Assembly (NCBI RefSeq): GCF_041146795.1
Contig: NC_135187.1
Coordinates: forward strand, 21,397,056-21,461,055
Reading direction: 5' to 3'
DNA length: 64,000 bases
Source of the DNA: Maylandia zebra
Lineage: Eukaryota; Chordata; Actinopteri; Cichliformes; Cichlidae
Below the pieces are notes generated by a model. It did no database searches. It was not told where the DNA came from and saw only the letters and a list, made by a program, of their open reading frames with translations. This document shows, one piece after another, positions 1 through 12,657 of the stretch. The number at the start of each line of letters is the position of its first letter. Position 1 is the stretch's first letter. A program made the translations under genes and the position numbers.

Positions 1-3000
1 GAAGAAAGAAAGATTGCCAAAGACATACAAATGACTATTTTTACACTTAAAACATAATCTGTAATAAATTGTCCATTTCAGATGTGCTGGCAGGCAGATA
101 TATTTGGACACAGCATGGCTAGTCTTTTCAGCTATGCTAAGATGCTATAAATTAACCATCTGGCTTTAGCCACAGACGTGAGAATGGCATCACTACTTCT
201 CAAAATGTCAAAGACAGCTGAAATGTCTATCTAAGTGAATAACTGGATAACCTCTGCGTGTTACCCATCTGCAGATTCTTGGGCTATTTTTTCCCCCACG
301 TTTTCCTGTCGGTGTCAGAAGCCCGAGCTTGGTTTCTGCAAGCTGAGTCTTTACTTACAAAGACTGTATCTTTACTCTAAAGTGCCACATTGAAGGCATT
401 ACTAAATAAAAGAGAACAAAATGAAGCTGTGCACCAATATTGTGCCTTTTGTGCAGAGCAGAGAAGAGTTGCTACAAATCAAAGATGAAAGATAAGCCCC
501 CTCTGGACCAGGGATCACAATCAGACCTAAAATGGATCCCAGAGGGCAAGATCAGAAGACCCAGGGGCAGACATCTAACTTAATCCTGCTACTCAATCTT
601 GAACTCAAACAAGACAGTTTAAAAAGCAGCAGAAAGAGAGGGCTTATTCGGATGGAAAACGATAGGCGCCTGTTGGAACAGCTAATAGCTCTGGGATGTA
701 CACTGAGTAAATGGAACAAACATTCTCAATGATAAATCAGGCTAGGTGGGAGGAAATAAAAAAAAAAATAGGTTGACAGAAATATCCCTGCTACATCGTA
801 TAATCCAATAAGTCTTCAAATTGAAGATAGCGCGACACGCAGCGGCATTCGCACGCACACACTGAAAAACGCTCACTTTTAATGGATGCAAAATACTATA
901 GTTATGTCTGTAGCCCTTTTACAGCCATCAGAGCAAAATCTTTAACAGATATGGAAACACATTTCCAAGAAACCAATCATTTCCCTCAGGCAATACACAG
1001 TCCGCATAAATCCCGTACTCTACTATATCACTGTTATTGACGCATTTCGCCTGGAGAGAAGAAATCCACAATGCCAAGGACGACCGTTTAAAATGGCCTG
1101 TCAGATGAGCAACTGCGCAAAAATTGTATGTGCAACATAAATACGGGAAGGAAAAGAGAAAAAAAAAGCCAATCGCAGTGCTCGTGCCTGCAGGGCACTG
1201 CGGCACAATAGCCTTTTTTGCTAAGCCCTATTAAGGAGTAAACTATATGCAAATGATATCAGATGATACAAAAGCTGCAGAAAAATGGGAGAGGAGGATA
1301 AACTGTTATCAAAGATTTCTTCTCCGGGCTGTACGAGTGAGTGTGAATGAGAGGGATTACAGTATTGCACACTTTCCGTGTCTGCTCACGCGCGTGTGAG
1401 GAAACAGCGTGAGTGGATCTATAATTACCTTCTACTAAATTTATGGCGAGGTGCAACTGTGTGATTGCATTCCAAAGTGTTACAACCTACTTAACACTCG
1501 TGTAAACACACCACTGCTGCACGTATGCGGATCCCAGAGTGTGGTTGGAGTGCGTGAGTGTGTGTGGTCCAGGTACGACTCACATAAAAGTGTTTATGGA
1601 GGGTGTTTTTTTTTCCTTAAGGGGACAAAAAGCAAGTATGTTTTAGGTTGATGGCATGTTTTAAGGTCGAGATTCGAGTGAGATTGCTCAGGACATCAAA
1701 GTAAGTCACTGTAGTGTCCTCTGAGGACAGACAGTGCTACACTGCAATACATTTAACTGTGCTGTTACATGTCTGTGTGTTCTACAGAGGAATATTTACT
1801 ATAAAGGCAACTAGGCAATAAATATATGAGCAACAGCTAAAATATTTCACCTATAATGACTACAGCAACTAACTAAACAATCTCCAGATGTCTTAGTTAA
1901 GTCAACTAAATGCTGGCTCTCCAATTAATAAATCTATGCACTGTAAAAAATAAAAAACAGACAAAAGAATCTCTCTTTTGATCTCTGTGTTCTTCCCAGT
2001 AAATGCTTTCCTGCTTTTACTGTCACTGTCACCAAGTAACAACATAACTTATCACTGCTGCACTGACAACACACAGCTGTAACGGTGATGCACATTATCC
2101 CATTTAACCTCTCTGGAGAATTGCAAATCGCTACAAATAGCTAAAGTGAAACTTCTTCATCCTTTTTGGAGATCTGGACACAGCCCGCATGCTTTTCTCT
2201 TTATATGAGACTGACAATCAGCCATCCGTGTTTCTCCTTGCAGGAAAATGCAGCCCGAGTTTCCTCGCTGGACCAAGAGGAGACACGCTATCTCGTTCCA
2301 GATAAAATATTAATACATTTCTCTGTAAAGCACTTTATTTAGCCTTGTTCTTAACGTGTTTTCTGCAGCATAGCAAACTACCACTTGCCACAAAGAGGGC
2401 ATATTTTTTTATGGCAGTATGATCTTGATCTCTGATCCTGCCCCTGCAGGATATCAAGAGAAAATTCAGTTTTTCAGCCCAGATCTCTGATTATTGTTTT
2501 GTTCTGGGTTAATTGCATAAGTACACAGAGTCCATCAACGCATTCAATCTGTTCATTTTAATGCAGAGGGGGGGAAATGGCATTATGAAATGTCAAGTCC
2601 TGTTAGCGAACACAAAGACCAAAGACAAATGTCACAGTGACAGAAAAAAAAAAGGTTTTATTTATACTGGCATATAAAGTGTACTTCTGTTTAAGTTATC
2701 TTTATCTGAAACTAATAGCATGCTGAAGACCAGAAAGGTTCTCCAAACTCCTTTCCCATTGTTCATCAGTGCAGCCTCAACCTGAGCCGCACACTCATGC
2801 ACACAAACATCCACTTCCACTAGCTTTAGCCATCTGCTCCGCTCGCTATGAATATGAATGTCTCCCGCAATTACATCAATTTCACTAACATATGCCGAAC
2901 GAGGAAAGCTACTTCACAAAGTTCAAAGAAAATGTTGAAAGTTTTGAGAGATGGTAAAAAAATCAACCTTGATTGGAGGCAGCAGATAATGAAAGACCCG

Positions 3001-5660
3001 AGTGCTGCTGCCTGAGCAGAAATGTCTGGAATGAAACCAAGCCCACAGAAGGTTCCCAAATCATGCGCATACATGGGCGAGAGGATTTTTATTGTGCCTG
3101 AATAACAGATCTAATTACGTTACAGAGAATGGAAAGGAGGCGGCCTCGCTACACACGCATCTTTCACGATATTTTAAATCATATACTCTCAAGATTTGCT
3201 TCCCTTAAGCATATTTCCACATCCTGCAGGTGGCTTCGTACGTCAGCATGACACCTTTTAAATCTTCTGTGTGACCCAAGTTTGAGCGGCAGGTAGGTCA
3301 CGCACCGCATGCAGAATCTCTTGTTGTAAAGTTCACTGACTCTGCAAGAGTGATTAAAGGAAATCGTTGGACTGCACCTTTACTTCCAATGCGGTGCCAT
3401 GTTTCCTACTGCATTTGCAGACCAAATGCACAAAGGCTTGCTGCTAACTGTAATGTGAAATGGGGGAGTAATCTAGTGGCACTCTATGATTGGTCATGCC
3501 CTGACTGCAGGACCACATTAGGCTCACTTTAGCTGATTGTTTTTTATTAAATTTTTTGTATGTAACTGCAGCTCAGAGAATCACTCATCACTAAACTCTT
3601 CTATTGCATGTGCAAATAGCCAGGTCCACTTCTCTTCCTCACCCTCTGGGAATATTTTTACTTGCAGAAATGATCAAAAAACAGAGAGCCGAGGAAAAAA
3701 CTGACACTTCTGTGTCCTTCTTCAGAAGCAGGAAAACTGACTTCAAAATAATCCACTAATAGTTATAATAATCTCAATATTTAAAAAAAAAAAATACAAC
3801 CTTAGATCAGAGCGCCTCTTAAAACTGTGTTGTGTTTAACTTCGTGTTCCTAGATAAGCACAGTTATCTATTCCGAATCTGTGTTTTCAGCTGCCTGAAA
3901 AGCTTTGATTTTTCCAGATTTCTATGATAGTGGAAAAGAGAAGACGTGCGTGGGGGGGACTTGGTGCAAATATATCAATCATGTTGCTTTGAGGACATCT
4001 TGTCAGGTGTGCACAGTATCAAAGAGTGAAAAAATGCCTCGAGATCAGAGTACAGTTTCTTCAAAGTGATGGATGCGAGCACTGTCTCGACAAACAGAAG
4101 CATAAATACATCATGGAAACCTGTTGTCGTGCAAAAGAGGTTGCCGCAAAATGTGCACATTAAAAACTAGGCTAATTCCAAGTCACTGCTCTAAAAATAA
4201 CTAATGCGATGTAATTATTTAAAGCTGTCTTTCATTTTTCTTCTAAGGATCTTTTAAAGCTTCTGTGGAAAAGCTCTGACTTTTCTTTTTGTCTGGTCTG
4301 CATGTGCATTCAAATGGCGAATGGTCGGAGTGTTTTATCACAGCGTAAGTTCTTTGTCTGCAGCGGCTAAAGGTATTCTTCTGCACATGTCCTCCTGGCT
4401 TCATGCATTAACTCACTCACTCATCCATAGACACACACACACACACACACACAAAACCCCCAAAAAACCTTGCATACGTTTGCAGAGGTGAAGAGAGTCA
4501 CCCGGTCTCCCATTTCCTCTCTCTGATACCATTATCATTATCTGTGCCATGCTCGTGGCAACCATTTAGAGCCCAGGAAGAGTACGGCCAGCAAAGAACA
4601 CTGCAAATTGGCCTGCTATTAACTAATCCGTGGATGAATGTACATTGAGATGCCCGGTGTTGTGCTCTGTTACTATTACAGTCAGTATCATAATAGTCCA
4701 TTAGCACCATCCAAATGAAGTTTCATTATGTAGATGCGCTTGTGCAAAGTGCTTCCACCGCGCTACTCAATCTGCAGAATCTTCACCTTAATTGAAATCA
4801 AATTGATGGACATTTTATAATTACTTGAGTAATTTCTCTTCAGTGAAAGGTTTCCCAGTTGTTTAATTTCATCTTAGCTGACATATAAATGTTTAACAAG
4901 TTGCACATTATTCCTTAAATTTAATTTTACCCTTTTAGCTAGAGTCTTGTTCTTGTTAAGCTGCATATATTAAAACTTTGTTTGTTTGTTTTAACATTTA
5001 TGCATTCATGGAAAATATAATACACTGTATAAATACAAGGGTAAAAAGATTTTACATAAATGTTACAAACAAACAAAAGAGTTGTTACTTAAAATGCAAA
5101 ATAACCTTATTATACTGCTCTGGTTAGTAATCGAGCTAAATCATTCCAGTAAAATCAAAATATATTTTTTATAATACTATCATGAAATATTAGGTCAAAA
5201 GTAGGACTGGGAAAGATAGCATAGAAATATTTCAATCACATGAATAGCTTGTCGTGAAGCATACACACATACAACTGTACATTTTAAATGTGCAACAAAA
5301 AATGTATATGTGGCTGACATTTAGATCCAAGCCCCTCTCGCATTTGTGGATGTTCTCCCCAAACCCCTGCAGTGATTTCAACAGCAAAATCATGTCTATT
5401 TCTGTAGCAGTGCCACCTACACACGACGGCGATTCAATGCTTTTGGTTACATTTTTGGTGCTTTTATGAATGTTTTACATTTAAATAATGTACAGCAGAT
5501 GACAAACTCCCCTACATTTTTATATGGAGACACATTTGGTTTTTATACTTGTTGAATTATTATCCCATGCAGTCTTCTAAAGATTAGTGAACGCGTTCCA
5601 TCTTTACGCCATAAAAACTAGGCCTCGCTGGGATGCAGGAATTTTCCCCTCCAACTCTTG
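1..5660. other. Gene-free AT-rich stretch, inferred intron 1 of the minus-strand gene starting near 16 kb
   Basis: No exon with good splice sites, no domain-bearing frame and no RNA gene was recognised on either strand. The open frames (for example 928-1206 minus, 2871-3074 minus) show no family resemblance. The only simple repeat of note is a short AC tract near 4431-4453. The assignment to an intron is inference from the minus-strand donors at 15919 and 16312 and from synteny. Conserved non-coding elements could be present, but that needs a cross-species alignment. Confidence 0.4.
4431..4453. repeat. (AC)n microsatellite
   Basis: About eleven uninterrupted AC dinucleotides are visible. Short simple repeat with no gene context beyond the inferred intron. 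Confidence 0.85.
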
Positions 5661-5668
5661 TTATTAAT

Positions 5669-5741
5669 GAGCAGCTGGATTTGTCTCGCATTAACTGGCT
5701 GAGTTAATGCCAGTTAATGCGACAACAAAATGCAGCTGATT
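5669..5741. other. Stem-loop of pre-miRNA-like size
   Basis: The arms TCGCATTAACTGGC (5686-5699) and GCCAGTTAATGCGA (5709-5722) are perfect 14-bp complements around a 9-nt loop. The pairing extends outward with a few mismatches to CAGCTG on both sides (5672-5677 and 5733-5738). The total length of about 73 nt fits an animal pre-miRNA or a conserved regulatory hairpin. I do not recognise the arms as a known miRNA; they are not the miR-489/miR-653 sequences known from mammalian CALCR introns. Transcription from either strand is unproven. Confidence 0.45.
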
Positions 5742-5909
5742 GAACTGAAAACCTCGACTTTGTGGGGGTCAAAGTTTGCAGAACTACCAACGCTGCTGGA
5801 ATCCACAGCTGTGCATGTTCATGGTGCTTGCATTTTCACCTGCTGGACATCACTACCTGACAAGTTTAACTGTCTTCAGAACATTGACATGTTTAAAGCC
5901 CACTCATTA

Positions 5910-6180
5910 ATGGAGAGAAGGCTCAAGAAGGAGCTTTATTGTCCAAGTATGTGTAGACTTACAAGGAATTAAGCTCACTGTATGTAACAGAATAGACAAC
6001 AGACACTGACTGACATGACACACACAATTGCAACATAACAACAATATAACATATTTATATTTATGGTGCAATCGTGCATAGTGCAAAGCTTTAGGGATGA
6101 ATAAGTAGTTACTTTAAGTGTTATTTGTACAGTATATGCAGTATACATATAAAACAACAACTATAAAAAAAAAACTCCAG
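5910..6180 (-). repeat. Non-LTR retrotransposon 3'-tail-like repeat (fragment)
   Basis: The start resembles the reverse complement of a common fish retroelement tail: a 'gagctttattgtc' motif, then a stretch close to 'acttacaaggaatt', then A/T- and CA-rich sequence. No coding frame is left. A second element of the same general type begins at 19920. Family assignment is from memory of fish repeats and is tentative. Confidence 0.4.
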
Positions 6181-8820
6181 TCATTGTAAACAACAAGATA
6201 ATAAATGATAAAAAAAAATAATTTCAAGGCCCAAAGAAATATCTAGACTGAAAGCAAAGCCAAATGGGGTTGGCAGCTATTAATGTAGCTTGTTTTTTCC
6301 TTCCTTGGGCTGCTCTATGTGTGCTGTGAGACACTGGTAATTCTGACTTATTACAATATCCCTAGACTACCAGACCATTCAGTAATTTCCTTTGCTATTC
6401 AACTCTTTTTCTTTCTCATTTTGGCTCACGCGCTCTATGACTCTCAGGACTGGCTATAATGCTAGGTGTAATCACCCTCTATTAAGGCTTCTGTGATTGA
6501 TTGGTGGCACCAAGAGACAGCAGTTATGCACACTTTGGAGGCTGTAGCCAACGATTTTCTCTTTTCCCCTAACGCATTTCTTCTTTTGGTCTGTGCGGCA
6601 ATTTTCTGTGGAAATCTTGGTGGTGCTGCAGTTTTAAGTTGAATTCAAGTTTGGTGTTGTTCAGAAGCAGAACGATGTTTCTTAAGTTGCACATACTATT
6701 CCCTGCTTCTGTTTTCAGCTTCAGAAGTGATGTTCTCTCCGTTATCGCACACTGCTGTCCTCTCTGCCTCCTTGACCTCCATGTGTGACATTCACAAACT
6801 CCACTGATAGGCTAGAAGCCGCACACTATGATTATATTGCCATGAAGAACTCTTGGTGCTCGTACAGTAATAGCAAGGTGGAGAAGTAGTCCTGGCTGAC
6901 TCTTTTGGGGCCTGAGAGGGCTTCAGGATGAGGCTTTAGGGACTTGTTGTGTAAAGAGGAAGCGATTTGCAGCGCAATCGCTCTGATCTTCAAAACCTCT
7001 CTGATCACACTCGCTGCTTCATACTTTGTCTTCTTTGTCATTGGGTTCTTTCATTTAGTCTCTCATTGCTCCTAACGTTAATTGAATTTGTACTGTAATG
7101 GTTGCTCATTTACCCTACTCATCTCTCTCCCATTACTCCTTTTATTACCTCCTCTTTTCATTTCTTTTACATTTTTACCCTCAGGTCAAAATATTGAAGG
7201 ACCGTTGGAGAGCCGCCGCTTCTATTTTAAAAATCCTGCTGACTAAATTGTGCACTCACAATAACAGCACCCATCCCTCTCACATTGTCTCTCTCTGTCT
7301 GCTTACAGTTTGTAGCACCCAGATACAGCCCACTCTCTGACCCAACAGACCGTAATAGGAACACTCTGCCCAGAAGGGAATTGTTGTTAATGCCTTTCAG
7401 CTGAAGTCCAGCAGCAAAATACTTCTTTAATTGCTTTCCCATAGCCCTCAGCTGCTGTGTGTTTCCTCACTGTGCACACTGGTACAAGTGGCAACGTAGA
7501 ACAAAAGGCATAGTTATCCTACGGAGATCTGTACTGAATGTGGTTATGAGGCTTTCAAAGTTTGCGATATTCAGTTATTGACTACTTATAGATCTGAGTC
7601 TATGCTGATTTAAATATTTAAGTAAAGGATAGTGAATAAGGAAAAAAAGGGACCGCTTTAGCAAAAATACTGAATTTAACATCATCTCCAGATTTTAATC
7701 AAAGATTTGAGCAGAATTGTGTGAAAGAATGTAACATTAAAAATAACTAGTAGGTGAGAAGTAGTAAGAAGTGAGTAACCATTAAAGTTTGATCCCGACA
7801 CAGTTGATAAAAATGTAAAACAATAAAAAACTCTTTTAAAAACACATTTATGGAAAGCAAGGGTCGAGAGGGAGACACCTCCTGTGAACGGTCCTCACTT
7901 CATGAGCGTGCTGTGGAGGAATGCGCACATGATTTTTATTTATTTATTTAATTTATTTTGCTGGAATGAAAACACAAAGTTATCTTTAAAGATGTGAATT
8001 ATGAGCTGCAGATGGAGGGAGGGAATACAGAGCACTGTAAGTCACCTAGATGACAGAGCGATCCTGGGCTCAGCCCATCTGTCACCATCTTTCTTCACTC
8101 TGAACTGACTGTAAAGCGCCGAAGGGGGATGTTTTTCTGTTTGTGTAATTTTACTTCAAACTGCATTTTAAAGTGAACACACAAAAAATAAAAACAGAGT
8201 ACGAGATCACACCTTAGACTTTAGGCTTTTCAAAAATGAAGTTATTTAAAGCTTTCTGGTTCGATCTGTCTTGAGTCTGCGGATGTATCCGTGATTCCCG
8301 CGGTGCTGATGCTGCGCTGAGTGGACAGCTGCTGAAGCATTTGAAGTGTCGGAATGTGGAAATTTCAACATCGCTTGAAAAAACTGCCAGATGGCAACGT
8401 CCCTCTCACCGGTAGGCTAAGTTATTTTTAGTCAATTACAAGTTGAATCTGGTAGTTGGGGTTGTTAGCTAAGATACCATCATTAAGAAGCGGCACAACT
8501 AATGTGTCTATGCGAGCTAATTTGCGATGTGCACCGCTGGCCTGGCCATTTAGTTTTTAATGCACCTTCTCAGATTAATTCACTGCTTGTCATGCGACTC
8601 GTGCCATCAGTTAACCCTTCGCTTGCCAGCTGTGGCACGCGTGCCCAGGGTTGCCAACCCCTGCCGTAGGGCAAACAACTCTGGCCACCGTCCATCCGTA
8701 GCGAGCGTAGGCTATCAGGGTGCAGTTTACCTCAGATGTCAGTATGTGTCCACATCTATTTACTGGGGAGGAGGCTATAAAACTTTATAAAAGGAGTCCA
8801 ATGTGAGTCCTCTTGTCATT
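6181..8820. other. Gene-free stretch in the inferred intron
   Basis: Nothing coding was recognised. There is a short TTTA run near 7936-7960. The segment at about 8600-8655 ends in a 'ggttgccaacccctg' sequence like the terminus of some hAT transposons, but no matching left end or target duplication was found. The small open frames have no family features. Confidence 0.35.
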
Positions 8821-8839
8821 GAAACCTTACCTCTTGTTT

Positions 8840-8930
8840 GTTTTCACTGCTGTTAGCTGTTAGCCTCTGGTAGCTGCTGTTAGGCTCCGATAGCCGCTGT
8901 TAGCCTCTTAGTTGCTTTTAGCAGGCAGTA
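8840..8930. repeat. Short imperfect tandem repeat of a 'gctgttagc'-type unit
   Basis: Four or five diverged copies of a roughly 20-bp unit built on 'tagc.gctgttagcctc' follow one another. Such GTTAGC-rich runs are common in fish genomic DNA. No function is evident. Confidence 0.5.
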
Positions 8931-9131
8931 GTGAAGCAATGTGGAAATGTAATTTTTATAAGAGACAAAGTGTTTTTTGAAGGATACTCAAGTTTAACAT
9001 TAACTAGTATAACATTAACTTACAGCCAGCTGTTGCTGTTTAGCTGGCTTGTTGTCAGTTATCTGGAGTTGTGAAGGTCACATGTCTAATCTGCTGACAC
9101 TAACACGTCAATTATACTTCTGCGTCAGATC

Positions 9132-9174
9132 TACGTCATAGCTTGCGTCATAGCTTGCGTCATAGCTTGCGTCA
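9132..9174. repeat. 12-bp tandem array, each unit with TTGCGTCA
   Basis: TTGCGTCA occurs at 9143-9150, 9155-9162 and 9167-9174, exactly 12 bp apart, with a related TACGTCA at 9132-9138. TTGCGTCA (reverse TGACGCAA) resembles a composite C/EBP-ATF/CREB site, so the array is either a small minisatellite or a homotypic cluster of such sites. Binding is inference only. Confidence 0.7.
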
Positions 9175-9832
9175 TAACTGGAACCTTATTTTAACCCTAA
9201 GCTACAACCATTTATGTAAGTTTTTGAGCTAAGCATAGCCAAAAAGACAAGAAACAGGGGGAAATAGCTAACTTGGGTTTGTCCAAAGGTGGAAAACTGC
9301 CTTATTAGGACCTCTAAAGCTAATGAATATGTTATATCCTGTACTAAATGTTGAACCTAACAAATGCTTGAGTAAAAAAGAAATCTGTGTTTCTGGGTTG
9401 ATTGTTATCGCTTTTACATCTTGACACAGGCCCATGCTAGCTGTTTCATCCAAGTTCAAGGTCTCCTTGTTCTAGCTGCATATTGATTTTTCAAACTCGA
9501 GCGTGGTATAAATCTCCGCCTTAGAAGAGATTACTAATATGCATATTTTCTAAAATGTCAAGCTTGTTTTCTTAATGACCTTATCATGTTTTCTCAAGGC
9601 TTTTTATGTAGGGCAAATTCTCATTAATAAAAAGCTTGCTGTCTATGGCACTTTCTTGACAGATTGCAGCCACATATGCAGGCAGATGCAGCACTGCTAC
9701 ATGAGAGCACTAGGGGTGCAACGATATTCGTATCGATATTGAACCGTTCGATACAGTGCTTTCGGTTCGGTACGCATATGTATCGAACAATACAACATTT
9801 GTAATTTATTTTATCAATTTTCCTTCTGACGA

Positions 9833-9935
9833 TGCTGTCTGTGTTGAGCGCTCAGTGAATCTGTGTTCGACTACTCCGCCTAGGCTGCACTGTCCAGCGC
9901 AGATCCACTGAGCGCTCAACACAGACAGCATAGTC
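9833..9935. repeat. Inverted repeat inside the hAT element
   Basis: A roughly 25-bp arm beginning GATGCTGTCTGTGTTGAGCG is mirrored downstream by CGCTCAACACAGACAGCAT, leaving a loop of about 50 nt. It can form a long hairpin within the left third of the element. Confidence 0.75.
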
Positions 9936-10034
9936 AGAAGGAAGAGCGCAGGGCACCTCCCCCACCCTCATTCAGATCTGGCGTTTGGAATTATTTTGGT
10001 TTTCATGTGACGTATGACCCTGAAGGTAAGCGAG

Positions 10035-10255
10035 TCATGGACTAAAGTAAAACAGTATGTTGGATGTGCCACGCAATGCTCAATTACATTGGTGTGAACT
10101 AGTGTGCTAGCGCAGTTAGCTCGTTAACGTGTTGGCCGTCTAGCCCCACGCACGGAGCGATCGGCGGTAGCTCGTTAACGGAGATTTGCCGTGTTGTGGC
10201 GTTAAGGTCATTTCAACGAGATTAACCTGAAAGCACTAGTGGGAACACGACGAAT
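10035..10255 (+). pseudogene. BED-type zinc finger remnant of a hAT transposase
   Basis: Conceptual translation near 10052 gives a 'TVCWMCHAMLNYIG' stretch with the CxxC of a BED finger, and near 10228 an 'SGNTTNMTAHLLRHHP' stretch with the later histidines. About 130 nt of unrelated sequence and frame breaks separate the halves, so the domain is dead. BED fingers are the usual DNA-binding module at the N-terminus of hAT transposases and ZBED proteins. Confidence 0.65.
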
Positions 10256-10980
10256 ATGACTGCACATTTACTCCGACATCATCCTAGTGCAAAGACAAGT
10301 GGAAGCAGACAAAAAAAGCAAGCATGCTACTAACTTTAGCCGAGTCATTTAGACAGCTGTTAGCACATGATTCTCCTTATGCTGCTGAGAATATAGCCCA
10401 GAAGAAGCGGATAGTATAGCTTTTATTTTGGAAAGAGCCATTTCTCTGTAATAAACTCTCTTTTCCAAAGATGAGTGATTCCTCAATCAGATACAGGGCT
10501 TGCAATATCGCTAGCCCGACGTCCCGGAGCTAGCGATTTTTTCAGTCGGGCTACCAAAATCTATCTCTGCCCTGCCCGTCGGGCTATTGTAGGAAAAATA
10601 TATGTCAATGCTTTTGCATTCTTTCAGAAATGTAGCTGGGTAATTATGTCATTGGCATCGGTGAGCCACTGTCAATATGTGACATATTGAAGTCGCGTTT
10701 GAATTTGCGCTTGTTTTTTTGCTTTCACTTTGCAATCGTGCGAACTGTGTATAGAGAGCGACAGTACTGATCTGTGAGTGATGATAATTTGTGCACCAAT
10801 TCCTCTGACATCGTCTTATTAATCGTTAGCTTACTATGCAAACATGACAAGTGAAATCTCCTGCAGCAAGCTTAAACATGTGAGAGGTTGATCGCGCAGA
10901 GAATCGCTGAGCTTATGTGAGTGAGTGTGTAAAAGCATTTCAGTTCTGCTGAGCCAAATAAGACAGGTCAGGGTGAAGAA

Positions 10981-11124
10981 GTGACAGCCAAAGAAAAGCT
11001 TACCACAAAACGGAGAAGTTATGACAAATCAGACTATAAGGCAAAAAGAAAGTGCAGCTTTATGGTTTCATGGACAAAAGAATTTCTGTGGCTGCGATAT
11101 GACGAGCTAAATAACCAGGGCTGC
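10981..11124 (+). pseudogene. Transposase-derived coding fragment, KIAA1586/ZNF862-like
   Basis: One frame reads without a stop for 48 codons and contains 'KRKCSFMVSWTKEFLWLRYD', which resembles the N-terminal part of hAT-derived zinc-finger proteins of the KIAA1586/ZNF862 type. Lysine- and arginine-rich sequence precedes it. There is no start context and no downstream catalytic region. Sequence just before (10490-10590) has inverted 'gctagcccgac/gtcgggctac' motifs, so this may be a second element nested in the first. Family call is from memory. Confidence 0.5.
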
Positions 11125-11359
11125 ACATAAGTGGTCCGCAGGTGCGCATTCGCTGTCAAAATAAAAAACACGCACAAGGGTTAGGGTTAAATTTAAAAAC
11201 TGTACTTTTGAGTTAAAATATATATTTATAATTTTAATAAATGACAAATTAAAAAGGCATGAACATTTTTTTGTATCGAAAAAATATCGAACCGTGACAC
11301 CAAAGTATCGAACCGAACCGTGAATTTTCTGTATCGTTGCACCCCTAGAGAGCACCCAA

Positions 11360-12585
11360 AAATATTCAACTGCGTCACTTTAAATGTCAGTGTTTGTGAA
11401 AAATGAACGCATGAGCATATCTGGAGTGATAATCTGGATACCCATTTCCCTTGTAAACAGACAGAAAGATCTCCAGTGAAGGAAAACAAAACAAAAATCG
11501 TATCATGAAGAGTTCTGTTCGACTTGAAAGATTGCAAAAAGTAAGTGTGTCTTATGTCTCAGAGACAAACCAACTGTGTTGAGTGTGTCAGTAATGGCTA
11601 CTTGTTTGCACTTGGTGGCTTTACTTCTCCTCAACTATATCAGAGGCTGATAGTAAGGCGATGAAAATTCTCAGGATGCATTTTCCAAGCAAACACAGAA
11701 GTGAGAAGGTAAAAGGGTAGAGAGAAAAGGTTTTGGACGTTGGAGTGCAGAGATGGGAAAAAGACAAGGGAGACTTGAGAATGCAATTCATTTTGAAGGA
11801 CAAAGAGTTAAAGGACAGAGCAGCAACAGAGGACAGAGATGAAGAATGGACAAGAAAGAAATCAAATAAGTCGGGGCAGGCTGGCGTGTCAGCGTAGCCT
11901 CTGATAAAGATGGGAAAAGGCAAAAGAGAAGAATGAAATGAAACAGGAGGAGGTTTGAGGCAAAGATGATAAAATGAGCTCGAAGTACGCACGAACAAAA
12001 ATGACAGCACATAAGTGGAGGAGAGAAAAGATGACGTTACAAGCATAATGATGGCATTTTAGCAAGTGAACAGCAGATACCAGTTTGATAAGAGGATAGA
12101 GGACAGTGTGTCATTTTTTTTCTGAAGACAGTAGAAAACAAAAGATTATGGATATTAGCATACTAATTATATATGAAAAGTCATATTTGATCCATTTATT
12201 GTCAAACTGATCCAGAAACACAGAGAAGGGTCAAGCTCATTTTCATGTAAAATACTTAATCACATCATACACTGTTTATACACTGTACTGTCTGACCTTA
12301 TGGTTTCCCTCAGAATAAAAGCTTTGTGTTCAGTTATTAATAACAAAGTTCAGATCAAATGAGTTCCCTAGAAGCTTTCAGCATTGTTAATTGTTGTTTG
12401 GAGGTATTTACTGGTCACAGGCAGCATGGAGGAAACTTGGACGCCTTTTTGAGCACTGAATTTGCATCTGCAAGCCCAAATTAATAGCTGTAAGGCGCTT
12501 TAACCAGTCATTAGCACCAGCTAACAGCTATTTGATAATGAGCTACCGTACCATTTAAGAGCTGTCTGCAAGTTAAATGGCCTCT

Positions 12586-12657
<72 letters not shown>

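Larger units (their letters stand above)
9711..11347. mobile_element. hAT-type DNA transposon remnant with perfect 8-bp target duplication
   Basis: Terminal inverted repeats TAGGGGTGCAACGATA (left) and TATCGTTGCACCCCTA (right) are flanked by identical 8-bp copies of GAGAGCAC at 9703-9710 and 11348-11355, the hallmark of hAT insertion. Subterminal regions are rich in ATCGAAC/GAACCG motifs. Inside are a decayed BED-type zinc finger (about 10035-10250) and a second transposase-like fragment (10981-11124), so the copy descends from an autonomous element. No long transposase frame remains. It lies in the inferred calcr intron. Confidence 0.92.

Noticed and set aside
8600-8660. hAT-like terminus 'ggttgccaacccctg'
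   Set aside because: No matching left end and no 8-bp duplication were found, so an element could not be delimited.
9132-9174. Direct repeat array considered as CRISPR-like
   Set aside because: Units are contiguous 12-mers without spacers, in a vertebrate genome.
11621-12046. 141-codon minus-strand frame rich in Ser, Phe and Leu
   Set aside because: It is the reverse of a purine-rich tract, which keeps stops rare; no recognisable signal or domain architecture.
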